This document shows positions 1 to 10,140 of a stretch of 64,000 nt of DNA, piece by piece (the first letter of the stretch is position 1; each line of letters begins with the position of its first letter). The position numbers and the translations under genes were made by a program. The stretch covers positions 12,936,451-13,000,450 of the forward strand of contig OX637395.1 in the NCBI GenBank assembly GCA_951799425.1. The letters run 5' to 3'. The notes below the pieces were generated by a model, which searched no databases, had not been told where the DNA came from, and worked only from the letters and a program-made list of their open reading frames with translations. The DNA comes from Ilex aquifolium (Eukaryota > Streptophyta > Magnoliopsida > Aquifoliales > Aquifoliaceae).

Positions 1-1170
1 GTTACTTTTCATGTTAGACACATAATAAACATCAGAGATATATTCTTTCTTACCATCCTTCTGATAGATTTTAATCTTCCCTTTGCCTTCAACAGGGAGT
101 TTAGAAGAATCCCCCAAGCTCACATTTCCATGCAATCTTTCTGTGAGTTCTATGAACAAATCTTTTTTCCCACACATATGATTGCTCGCACCTGAGTCAA
201 GATGCCAGTCTTCATGCTGTGCTCCTGACTCATCATGAGTAAGAAGAAGGATAGTATTATTACCCTCATCATTTGTTGTTTCTGCAATATTGGCTTGTTC
301 GTCGGTTTTGTGCCAACAATCCGAGGCATAGTGTCAAAACTTTCCGCAGTTGTAGCACTGAATGTTTTTGGTGTTTCCTCTTCCAGGTGTGGATTTTCCT
401 CGTCCTCGTCCTCTAGAACTTTGATGTTCCCCTTGACTTTGCCAATTTCGTTGGTGTGTCCTTCGCCCCCTGCCTCTACCACAACTGGGGTTGCATTGAT
501 CATTTAGAGTCAGTTTTGATTCTATCACTTGTTCCATAATAGTGGAGCTAGCATTCTTCTGCATTTGTTGCTCATGTACTTGAAGAGAACCCATCAATTC
601 CTCGATTGTCAGCGTCTCCAAGTCCTTAGATTCTTCAATAGCTACGACCACATGCTCGAATTTAGGTGAGAGTGATCGAAGTACCTTTTTAATAACACGG
701 ATGTCATCGATCTTCTCACCATTTCTCTTCAAGCCATTCATTATCACTAATAGCCGTGAGAAATAATCTGACACCACTTCGCCTTCTTTCTTGTGAAGGG
801 CCTCAAACTCGCCTCGTAAATTTTGGAGGCGGATTCGTTTCACCCGATCGACTCCTTGGAAGATGGTAGCAAGGATCTCCCATTCTTGCTTGCTGTTTGA
901 TGCTTCGACAACCTTCTCGAAGGTAGACTCGTCCAACCCTTGATAAAGTAAGAACAAAGCCTTTTTATCTTTCTTTCTTTGCTCCTTAAGAGTCTTTTTC
1001 TCATCGGCAGTGTATGCAGCTTCTTCTTCTGGAGTGGGTTCTGTATACCCATCTGTAACAAGCTCCCATAAATCTTGAGACCCAAACAGAGCTTTTATTT
1101 GGATTGACCAACTCTCATAGTTATCTTTTGATAACTTTGGCATTTGCTGTTGGAATAGCGTGTTGGCCAT
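1..1170 (-). pseudogene. Copia gag and start of protease
   Basis: The likely start is the Met at 1170 (MANTLFQQQMPKL), 19 codons inside a longer open frame. The first 200 residues match the UBN2/Copia gag pattern (DNYESWSIQIKALFG, LRSLSPKFEHVVVAIEESK), followed by a basic RGRGRG linker and a CCHC knuckle beginning CYNCGK. Beyond about 330 the coding sense continues with a protease-type motif around DSGASNHM. The product would be the capsid-like protein of a retrotransposon; it is a fossil copy. Confidence 0.85.
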
Positions 1171-1229
1171 TTCTGAGTAGAAAAGGAAGATTAGGACGTG
1201 GGTGGGACAACAAGGCTCTGATACCACAA

Positions 1230-1552
1230 TGTAGGTGACAAGGTTTTCAAACTATGCCCCCGTTCAGTGTAGGTGACAAAGTTTTCAAACTAAGCCCCTG
1301 TTTTTCTCTCTACACTCTGCTCAAGAAAATTGATAACTCAACAACTCTATTCATCTATCAACTGCAAAGAAACATGCCCTATTTATAGGCTATGAAAAAC
1401 AAAATACAAGGCCTTTAACTAAGGAAAAATAACCCAAAATTATTCTACGTTTCAGAACCCAAGGGTCCTTATTTATTCCATCAGGTTAGAAGCCAAATAG
1501 CCTCACATTTATTCCATCAGTTTGGACGGTTTTGAATTGACCACTTCCAACA
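1230..1552 (-). repeat. 5' LTR of the left-edge Copia element
   Basis: On the minus strand the LTR begins TGTTGGAAGTGG and ends in CA just before the primer site. Length is about 323 bp, typical for short Copia LTRs. Near its inner end a block of about 33 bp occurs twice (1230-1262 and 1268-1300, starting GTAGGTGACAA on the plus strand). Confidence 0.8.
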
Positions 1553-1971
1553 AAATTACACTTACACACCCTGAACTATCACCCTTTTTTTTTTTTTTTT
1601 AACTTTATCCCTTCAACTACTAGATTTCTCACATTCTACTCTAAACTAACACTTTTATTTTACATTGCCCCAACAATTAACATCTGTCATTTGTTTGGAC
1701 AAAAATCGCTAACGTGTCAAAGTAAAGTGAAAAAAATTACATAAGTTGAGGGTCAAAATGATTTGTGACTACTGGAAAGGGGTCCAACTCCAAAGGTTTA
1801 GAGGATGATCCTCCATGACTTGGTGTTAATTTCTTTTTTGTTTTGAATTGCTTGAATGAAATGAAATGGAGTCCAGCTATAAACAGAGCTAAACTTGCAG
1901 AGAAGGCTTACTGTCGGTGCTGTTTACAAAAAAGGCATACAAAAAGGTGCTGTTCACAAAGAGAAAAAGTG
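1553..1971. other. AT-rich spacer
   Basis: No gene was recognised. The block holds a T run (about 1584-1601), a TATA-like string near 1875 and a short direct repeat (GGTGCTGTT near 1915 and 1947) directly before the first tandem unit. The opening ACACCCTGAACTATCACC resembles one end of a long-TIR MITE, but no partner end was found. Confidence 0.4.
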
Positions 1972-4560
1972 CAGTTGCCAAAAAAATGGGTATGATATAA
2001 GGATTTTTAATGGTGTTTGCACTATCAGTGATAGTCGCAGGGGATTAATAGAAAAGGTTAATATGGTTCCCAATCGTTTGTTCTTTTTACAAATTACTTC
2101 ATATAATTTACCTTACTTTAGTTTCGTGGGTTCTAGAGATAATTGGTTATTGACATAAGCAGTTTGGGCATATAAATTTTCACAGTTTAAATTTTTTGCC
2201 CGAAAAAAATTAGTTTTTGATTTGCCCTGCAATCTATATTCCTAGTCAAGTTTGTGAGACTTGTTTTTTGAGAAAAAAAAATACAGGGACCCTTTTTCCA
2301 ATAAACACGTTTGGCAGGCAAAAAAGGCCCCTTGAGTTGATTCACTCTGATTTGTGTTCTGTTGAAATTCCACACAATGGTGGGAATATGTATTTTATTA
2401 CCTTTATTAATGATTTTAATAAAAAGACCTGAGTGTATATTTTGAAAAATAAATCGGAACTCTGTGATAAGTTTAATTATTTTAAGGCTTATGTTGAAGG
2501 TAGAGTGGAAAAAAAATAAAAGTTTTGAGGACCAACAAACCTCATGAATATATGGTTTGTGATATTTTTTGAGGAGTCATGGTATTAAACATCAATTGAT
2601 AGCTAGATAAACTCCCCAGCGGAATTTATGACAGAGAGGAAAAATAGAACTATTATCGATATAGTTAGATGCACGATGAAATTTGAAAATATGCCTAAAA
2701 TGTTTTGGTCAAAAGTTGTTGCTTGTATTGTATATGTTTTGAACACTTCCCCTACCAGAAGTTTTAAGGGAAAAACTCTCTATGAGAGTTGGAGTGTTCA
2801 GATGCCTAGTATTCACCATTGAGGGTGTTTGGTTATATTGTATATGCCTATATTCCTGATCCACTCAGAAAAGGTTTGAGGACAAGTCGAAAAGTGTATT
2901 TTTATTGGATACAGTTCAGTTACAAACTGATACAAACTTTGTAATCCAATCACAGGAAAAATAATTATTTGCAGGGACACGGTGTTTGTGATTGATCCCA
3001 AAAGAAAGACAAGCCAGCCACACGTATTCTTTTTTATGTTGATGATTAGAGTATGTAGCCTAGCTGTGATCCAGTTTAATAGTCTCTAGCAGTTCAATCC
3101 CCGCAGCCAGAGTCACTAGACATTCACAGCGAGAACGACACTTGGCAACTAAATTGGAGAATTAAGTGATTGACACTAACTATGATCCTTCAGATGACGA
3201 CTTGATAAATTTTGTTTTATATGCAGATTGTAATCCTTTTTCTTTTAGTGATGTTTGCATGGAAAAACATTGAATGAAAGCAATGGATGAAGAAATTTCT
3301 GCTATTGAGAAAAATAATATATGGAAGCTTATTTTTCTTCCTAAGGAAAAAAAGGCCATTCGAATAAAATGGGTATACAAGACAAAGTATAAGCCGAACA
3401 TAGATGTGGATCGCTTCAAAGCGAGGTTACTAGCCAAGGGTTACAAATAAAAGTCAAGTATTGATTATCTTGCGGTTTTTGTTTTTTGAATAGTGTCATT
3501 GAGGAGGAAGTTTATGTTGAACAGCCAGCTAGTTATGTAAATAAAAGGGAGAAAAACAAAGGCTACATGTTGAAAAGGGCTTTGTATGGGTGTAAACAAG
3601 CTCTTAGAGCTTGGTACACCTAGATTGATTCTTATTTTGTGGAAAATAGTTTTTAGAGATGTCCCTATGAACACAGTTTATATGCCAAAATTAATTCCAA
3701 GTGAGATATTATTATTGTGCGTTTATGTATGAATGATCTTATTTTCACAGGAAATAACCAGAAGTTAATTTAGAAATTCAAGTTGTTGTTCTTTCTACCA
3801 CTGAAGTAGAGTACAGTGCAGCCAATAGTTGTGCTACTCAGACAGTGTGGTTATGTCATATGTATGGATTTTTGTAGCATGAACAAAAAATTCCTTCAAA
3901 GATTTTCTATAATAATAAGTCAGCTATCGTATTGCCAAAAAATCCAGTTTTTCATGAGAGGACCAAACATATTAATGTCAAGGATGATTATATTCGTGAC
4001 TTGGTTATTGATGCCGATATTGAGATTTTATATTATCAATCTGAGGATCAGATTACAGATATTTTTACCAAGCCACTCAAATCAGATACGTTCGTGAAGC
4101 TGAAGCAAATTATGAGAATAATCAAGATTGAAGAATTTGGATCAAGGGAGGCTGTTGGAGTTTGACCTAATTATTTATTTATTGCAATTATTTTGCTATT
4201 ATAATTTTATTATTATTAGTTTTTTTTATCGATTAAAAAGTCAAATTACACCTAGCTGGGGGGGGGGGGGGGGACTATGTACCTTACCCCTAGATGCAAT
4301 CTAACTACATAAAAGAAAATAAGAATAAAAGAAAAGCAAAATGCATGCATAGTACATATAGAAAATAAATAAAAGAGTATACTAAGCATGCTGCCTAAGA
4401 TAAATGCAACAGCAGCTGAGAGATGAGCTGGGAGCCTGAAGAAAGGACCTAAAAGCAGGAACCAGTTGAGAGTAGTTGCAAGCTAAAAGGATGAGCTTTA
4501 AATGTGAGCAGTAGCAACTGAGAAGGCAAAATTGAAAGCATTCAAGCTCAGATAATCTGA
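1972..4560 (+). mobile_element. Unit A: decayed Copia body with start of 3' LTR
   Basis: This is a plus-strand Copia relic. It shows pre-integrase and integrase pieces (about 2217-2830, with a TERKN block), a later integrase segment (about 2830-3010), reverse transcriptase pieces (about 3180-3740) and RNase H ending with DIFTKPLKSDTFVKL (about 3790-4164). The LTR begins TGTTGGAGTTTGACC at 4153. It has no 5' LTR or gag and is badly broken (more than ten breaks). At about 4561 the LTR is joined to sequence that follows the RALF gene in unit D. Confidence 0.85.
4258..4273 (+). repeat. G16 homopolymer in unit A LTR
   Basis: Sixteen consecutive G occur just inside the LTR, where units B, C and D have seven at the matching place. 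It is an expanded homopolymer, possibly prone to assembly error. Confidence 0.8.
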
Positions 4561-4602
4561 TTTATGAGGCAAAGAGCCAAAGAAAAAGCAAAGAGCCACA
4601 CA

Positions 4603-4978
4603 TTTATGAGGCATGTATTGGTTTCACAATCCAAGTGATGGTGTTTTATAAGTGGTAAAGAGTTTACAATCCAAAATTATGGTATTTATACTAATTTTTA
4701 TATTGCAATCTCAATAAAAAAAAAAGGTAGACATTAAATGTACTTCATTTTAAGAAAATTACGTAGCAAATTTCTATTAAAAATACTAATAATTGGTTTT
4801 TAAGCAAATTAATAGGTTAATATGACAAATACAACCAACAAATTTGTCAAAAAAGGAAGCAAATATTTACTATTAGATTACAATGTTACCTTTTTAATTT
4901 ACTAGTTGGTGCACATGTGGGTTGCTTATGAATTACTTTAAATTATAATTTTTATTTTATGTGATTAATGCTTCTCAA
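4603..4978 (+). other. Orphan RALF 3' flank, unit A (gene missing)
   Basis: This 376-bp block matches 22142-22517, the sequence downstream of the complete RALF gene in unit D. Here no RALF coding sequence precedes it. Between 4561 and 4603 sits a short scrambled piece resembling LTR sequence, flanked by two copies of TTTATGAGGCA. Unit A therefore lost the gene and its promoter by a rearrangement. Confidence 0.8.
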
Positions 4979-5316
4979 CAGTGCTATCAGAACCGAACCA
5001 GCCGGTTGGACAGGTGAATTGGGCCCTAAACCGGTCCAATTTTGACTTATTTGTTGGATGATGTGTTTTTAGGTTTGATAATGATTATAATCTTTGGATG
5101 ATGTGTTTTTATTTAGGCGATGATATTTTAATCATGAGAGGTTATGGTATGATAAATTGTAAACATGTTTCATATATTTTTTTGGTTAAATTATTACAAA
5201 TTTTTTATTTTTTAATTATACGATCGGTTTGACCATTTGACGCACCGATTGCACCAGTTTACCATTGACTCAGTCATTCTGGTGGTTTGATATTTAATCC
5301 AGTTATGATAACTATA
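4979..5316. mobile_element. hAT-type MITE, complete copy in unit A
   Basis: A 338-bp element is flanked by an 8-bp repeat CTTCTCAA (4971-4978 and 5317-5324). Its ends are imperfect inverted repeats (CAGTGCTATCAGAAC against TATAGTTATCATAAC, 10 of 15 equal). Both begin with YARNG, the hAT terminal pattern, and an 8-bp target repeat is also hAT-like. It has no coding capacity. The CCGGTT-rich ends resemble a common plant MITE type. Confidence 0.75.
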
Positions 5317-5324
5317 CTTCTCAA

Positions 5325-8300
5325 TAACCAAGGATGACAAAAGGTTTCCCCAACTAATTACGGAAGAAGCATGTGGATGGAAAATCAAAAATTGGATAGT
5401 GAATATAGCATGAATTCAAGCTGCAGTAATCACATGTGTGGTCACAAGGAGATATTCACCGAATTGGATGAGTTTGTTCGGTCATATATTAAATTTGGGA
5501 ATGCTTCAACCATCTCAATAAAGTAAAACTGTAAGATTTATATCCAGTTGAAAGATGGGTCCTTCAATGCTATTTCAGATGTTTATTATGTTCCGGGTCA
5601 AAGTCACAATTTATTGAGTATGAGGTAGTTATCAAAAAATGGGTACGATATAAGGATTTTTAATAGTGTTTGCACTATCAGTGATAACCGCAAGGGTCTA
5701 ATAGAAAATGTTAATATGGCTCCCTATCGTTTGTTCTGTTTACAAATTACTTCCCAGAATTTACCTTACTTCAGTTTCGTGGGTTCTAGAGATAATTAGA
5801 TATTGACATATTCAGTTTGGGCATATAAAATTTCATAGTTTAAATTTTTTGCCCAGAAAAAAATTTAGATTTTGGTTTGCCCTGCAATCTATATTCCTAG
5901 TCAAGTTTGTGAGACTTGTATTTTGAGAAAAAAAAAAACATAGGGACCCTTTTTCCAATAAACACGCTTGGCGGGCAAAAAGGCCCCTTGAGTTGATTCT
6001 GTTGAAATTCCACACAATGGTGGGAATAGGTATTTTATTACCTTTATTAATAATTTTAGTAGAAAGACTAGAGTGTATATTTTGAAAAATAAATCGGATG
6101 CCTATGATATGTTTAATTATTTTAAGGCTTATGTTGAAGGTAGAATGGAACAAAAATAAAAGTTTTGAGGACTGAAAAACCTCATGAATATATGGTTTGT
6201 GATATTTTTTGAGGAGTCATGGTATTAAACATCAATTAACAGCCAGATAAACTCCCCAACAAAATTTATGGCAGAGCGGAAAAATGGAACTATTATGGAT
6301 ATAGTCTGATGCATGATGAAATTTAAAAATATGCCCAAAACTTTTTGGTCAAAAACTGTTCCTTGTGTAGTTTATGTTTTGAACACGTCCCCTACTAGAT
6401 GTTTTAAAGGAAAAACTCTTTATGAGATTTGTAATGGTCAAAAGCCTGATATTCAGCATTGAGGGTGTTTGGTTATATTGTATATGACCATATTCCTGAT
6501 CCACTCAGGAAAACGTTTGAGGACAAAGTCGAAAAGTGTATTTTTATTGGATACAGTTCAGTTACAAAGGGATACAAACTTTGTAATCCCATCACAGGAA
6601 AAATGATTATTTGCAGGGTCATGGTGTTTGAGATTGATCCCAAAAGAAAGAGAAGCCAGCCATAGTTATTCTTTTTTTTTTTTTTTGTTGATGATCATAG
6701 TATGTAGACTAGCAGTGATCTAGTTCAATCCCAGCATACAGAGTCATCCAGACGTTCACAGCGTGAACGACACTTGGTAGCGAGATCGGAGAATTATGTG
6801 ATTGACACTAACTATGATCCTTTAGATGACGACTTGATAAATTTTGTTTTATATGCAGATTGTAATCCTTTTTCTTTTAGTGATGTTTGCAGGGAAAAAC
6901 ATTGAACGAAAGTAATGGATGAAGAAATTTATGCTATTGAGAAAAATAATATATGGTAGCATATTTTTCTTCCTAAGGAAAAAAAGGCCATTAGAATTAA
7001 ATGGGTATACAAGACAAAGTATAAGCCGAACAGAGATGTGGATCGCTTCAAAGCGAGGTTACTAGCCAAGGGTTACAAATAAAAGTCAAGTATTGATTAT
7101 CTTGCGGTTTTTATTTTTTGAATAGTTTCAGTGAGGAGGAAGTTTATGCTGAACAACCAGCTAGTTATGTAAATAAAATGGAGAAAAACAAAGGCTACAT
7201 GTTGAAAAGGGCTTTGTATGGGTGTAAACAAGCTCTTTGAGCTTGGTACACCTAGATTGATTCTTATTTTGTGGAAGATAGTTTTTAGAGATGTCCCTAT
7301 GAACACAGTTTATATGCCAAAATTAATTCCAAGTGAGATATTATTATTGTGCGTTTATGTATGAATGATCTTATTTTCACAGGAAATAACCAGAAGTTAA
7401 TTTAGAAATTCAAGTTGTTGTTCTTTCTACCACTGAAGTAGAGTACAGTGCAGCCAATAGTTGTGCTACTCAGACAGTGTGGTTATGTCATATGTTTGGA
7501 TTTTTGTAGCATGAACAAAAAATTCCTTCAAAGATTTTCTATAATAATAAGTCAGCTATCGTATTGCCAAAAAATCCAGTTTTTCATGAGAGGACCAAAC
7601 ATATTAATGTCAAGGATGATTATATTCGTGACTTGGTTATTGATGCCGAGTTTGAGATTTTATATTATCAATTTGAGAATCAGATTACATATATTTTTAC
7701 CAAGCCACTCAAATCAGATACGTTCGTGAAGCTGAAGCAAATTATGAGAATAATCAAGATTGAAGAATTTGGATCAAGGGAGGCTATTGGAGTTTGACCT
7801 AATTATTTATTTATTGCAATTATTTTGCTATTATAATTTTATTATTATTAGTCTTTTTTATTGATTAAAAAGTTAAATTACACCTAGCTAGGGGGGGAGG
7901 ACTATGTACCTTAACCCTATATGCAATCTAACTACATAAAAGAAAATAAGAATAAAAGAAAAGCAAAATGCATGCATAGTACATATAGAAAATAAATAAA
8001 AGAGTATACTAAGCATGCTGCCTAAGATAAACGCAACAGCAGCTAAGAGATGAGCTGGGAGCCTGAACAAAGGACCTAAAAGCAGGAACCAGTTGAGAGT
8101 AGTTGCAAGCTAAAAGGATGAGCTTTAAATGTGAGCAGTAGCAACTGAGAAGGCAAAATTGAAAGCATTCAAGGTCAGATAATCTGATCTAATATGGGCA
8201 GCTGAGAAGGTCTCTTATCTGATAATACCACAAAACTGATAAGGGCAGTTGAGAGGGCCTCTGATATGATAAGAAAGCTTACCTGAGATAAGACAACCGC

Positions 8301-9131
8301 CTTGTGATAAACCAACTGAAGAGTCTCTGAAAGGCAGGTGAAGAGCCTCAGAATAGTCTAGGGGACAATTGAGGAATTCTGAACAACTAATACGTTCAGA
8401 GGATAGTCTGAGCTACTGAGAGGTGACTCGAGTACTCTGCAACGATGGTGTGAAGCTTCTTTCCATAGTGCTGCTGCAATAAGAGATCTCTGAATATGAA
8501 TATCCAGTGCTTTGAAAAGAAAGAGAAAGAGCCACAAAATAATATTCAGAAAAACCAAAGAAAAAGCAAAGACCAGAAGAACCAGAGAAGGATCCAGATC
8601 CTCCTCCTTCTTCCAGAAGAGCATTAAGAGACATAAATGAAAGAGGTGGGAGGAAATACGACAGTTGATAAGCGTGTATCTGCTTAAACTGCCATTCTGC
8701 AATTAATCCTTGCCATGTAGAAGATGAATATCCAGCGATTTGAAGGGGATTGCAGCAGTCAGAGGATTCTGCATCATCAAAGTCTGAAGTCTGGGCCTGA
8801 GAACCGAATTGAAACAAATTTGCAGACCTAAGCTCCCACTTCTTGAAGCTATGAAGAAGATAGGAAATTGATTAATTAGAATGAGTTATCTTGTTGGAAA
8901 AGACTACTTGGGTTTCTTAAATATGGCAGTAGGGTTAATATATATAAACTAGAATAGGTTTACTTTGTAAGGTAAAGACTTGATTGAATAGAATTTGCTT
9001 TTTGGCTTTGCTGTAAGTTTTTGGTCGTCTTCTTCCTTCGTATTCACTTGTTTTCTTTATTTTCTTTGTGGTCTTTGATTAATTATTGTGCATTAAATTA
9101 TTTTGAGTGCTTAATATTTTGAGATCCTACA
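5325..9131 (+). mobile_element. Unit B: decayed Copia body plus 3' LTR
   Basis: Parts in order: protease-like block with SNHMCGHKE (about 5371-5640), pre-integrase zinc-binding pieces with PSQVCETC (about 5890-5990), integrase (about 6000-6660, with LRKTFEDKVEKCIFIGYSS), reverse transcriptase pieces (about 6780-7370), RNase H (about 7420-7797), then the LTR. There is no 5' LTR, primer site or gag. It is a heavily broken fossil. Its LTR ends about 490 bp upstream of the RALF start codon, so it forms the outer promoter neighbourhood of that gene. Confidence 0.88.
7785..9131 (+). repeat. Copia 3' LTR, unit B
   Basis: About 1347 bp, from the degenerate TGTTGGAG-type start right after the purine-rich GGATCAAGGGAGG to TCCTACA, followed by TTAAC. 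A TATA box lies in TATATATAAACTAG near 8940. The first third has repeated weak motifs of the form GCAGTTGAGAGG. An antisense reading frame of 134 codons (8817-8413) recurs in units C and D but has no recognisable domain. Confidence 0.75.
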
Positions 9132-9620
9132 TTAACTGTCCGATAGATTGAAGGTAAGCCACTTTCTAATTTTATACTATTCTAGAGTGAAAATATGTTT
9201 AATACGATTTGAATCTTTGAATCTATGTACAATGCTATAAACATGATTGACATCTATATCAATACAACTTTCGAAGTTTAAGTTCGACCTTAAATTTAAA
9301 CTATTGATTTTCAGTGGCTATTTTCTCTTTTAATGTGGAAAAACAGTAATCTCCACACAACTCTTTGACTCTATGGCTGGCATGTGTGTCAATACAACTT
9401 TGAAGTTTTGATTTCAACCTCAAAATTTAAAGTATATTCATTTCCAATGGCTATTTTTCTCTAAATTTGGAAAAAAGGAAACCATAATTGTCTTAATATA
9501 GCATGAGACTCCCCAATAAATTCCAGCATCGGTGTCCCCTGGTAACTTGGCATCAACAGAACAAGTTAACCAATTTGCTTGTTTGTTCTATAAGCAACCT
9601 TTTGGTAAGCTTGTTTGTCA
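9132..9620 (+). promoter_or_regulatory. RALF promoter and leader, unit B
   Basis: The 489 bp between the LTR end and the start codon hold two imperfect copies of a block of about 100 bp (about 9250-9350 and 9370-9480), both with TCAATACAACTTT and a GGCTATTTT core. A TATA-like TTAATATAGC sits near 9493, giving a leader of roughly 95 nt. A second one (TCTATAAGC, near 9588) is too near the ATG to be the main TATA. The same block precedes RALF copies C and D. Confidence 0.5.
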
Positions 9621-9845
9621 ATGGCTACGTCTACAAAATTGATAGCCCTTGGCCTGGGAGCACTCATTATGTGCTCACTCATGGTTGGTTTTGCGGATGC
9701 AACGGTGACTGGCAATGGTGTTTTTAAGCACAATAAGTTACCATGCAACCAGCACGGTCCGAATCGATGTCTAGGTCGACCAGCAAATCCGTATCAAAGG
9801 GGCTGCGGGGTAATAACAAAATGCAGACGCAGTCCTGGGCCCTAA
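9621..9845 (+). CDS. RALFL: RALF-like secreted peptide, C-terminally shortened (copy B)
   Basis: A 74-residue precursor. Residues 1-27 are a signal peptide (hydrophobic LIALGLGALIMCSLMVGF, likely cut after ADA). The mature part has four cysteines at 42, 50, 62 and 68 with spacing C-x7-C-x11-C-x5-C and the family hallmark ANPYQRGC. RALF peptides are apoplastic signals that bind FERONIA-type receptor kinases and LLG or LRX partners. The YISY motif and the RRxL subtilase site of canonical RALFs are absent, so it resembles the short RALF-like group. After SPG the natural tail is replaced by a single Pro and a stop supplied by the joined MITE. All cysteines remain, so it may still work. The ATG at 9621 is the first in-frame Met before the signal peptide. 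Confidence 0.85.
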   Translation: MATSTKLIALGLGALIMCSLMVGFADATVTGNGVFKHNKLPCNQHGPNRCLGRPANPYQRGCGVITKCRRSPGP

Positions 9846-10132
9846 ACCGGTCCAATTTTGACTTATTTGTTGGATGATGTGTTTTTAGGTTTGATAATGA
9901 TTATAATCTTTGGATGATGTGTTTTTATTTTGGCGATGATATTTTAATCATGAGAGGTTATGGTATGATAAATTGTAAACATGTTTCATATATTTTTTTG
10001 GTTAAATTATTACAAATTTTTTATTTTTTAATTATACGATCGGTTTGACCATTTGACGCACCGATTGCACCAGTTTACCATTGACTCAGTCCTTCTGGTG
10101 GTTTGATATTTAATCCAGTTATGATAACTATA
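9836..10132. mobile_element. hAT-type MITE, left end missing (unit B)
   Basis: This copy matches the unit A MITE from GGGCCCTAAACCGG to its right end, followed by CTTCTCAA (10133-10140). Its left 40 bp and the RALF 3' flank are absent. It starts inside the TGGG (9836-9839) shared with the RALF gene. Confidence 0.8.
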
Positions 10133-10140
10133 CTTCTCAA

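Larger units (their letters stand above)
1..1552 (-). mobile_element. Copia LTR retrotransposon, 5' part, cut by window edge
   Basis: Read on the minus strand the order is LTR (1552 to 1230), a short gap, a primer binding site TGGTATCAGAGCC (1226-1214) matching initiator tRNA-Met, then gag running off the left edge into a zinc knuckle and a protease motif. This is the canonical 5' order of a Ty1/Copia element. The 3' half and the second LTR lie outside the window, so age cannot be estimated. It is a fossil with at least one interruption in the coding part seen here. It is unrelated in sequence to the Copia body repeated from 1972 onward. Confidence 0.9.

Noticed and set aside
8413-8817. Minus-strand frame of 134 codons recurring in units B, C and D
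   Set aside because: It lies antisense in the Copia LTR, has no known domain, and its recurrence is explained by duplication of the unit.
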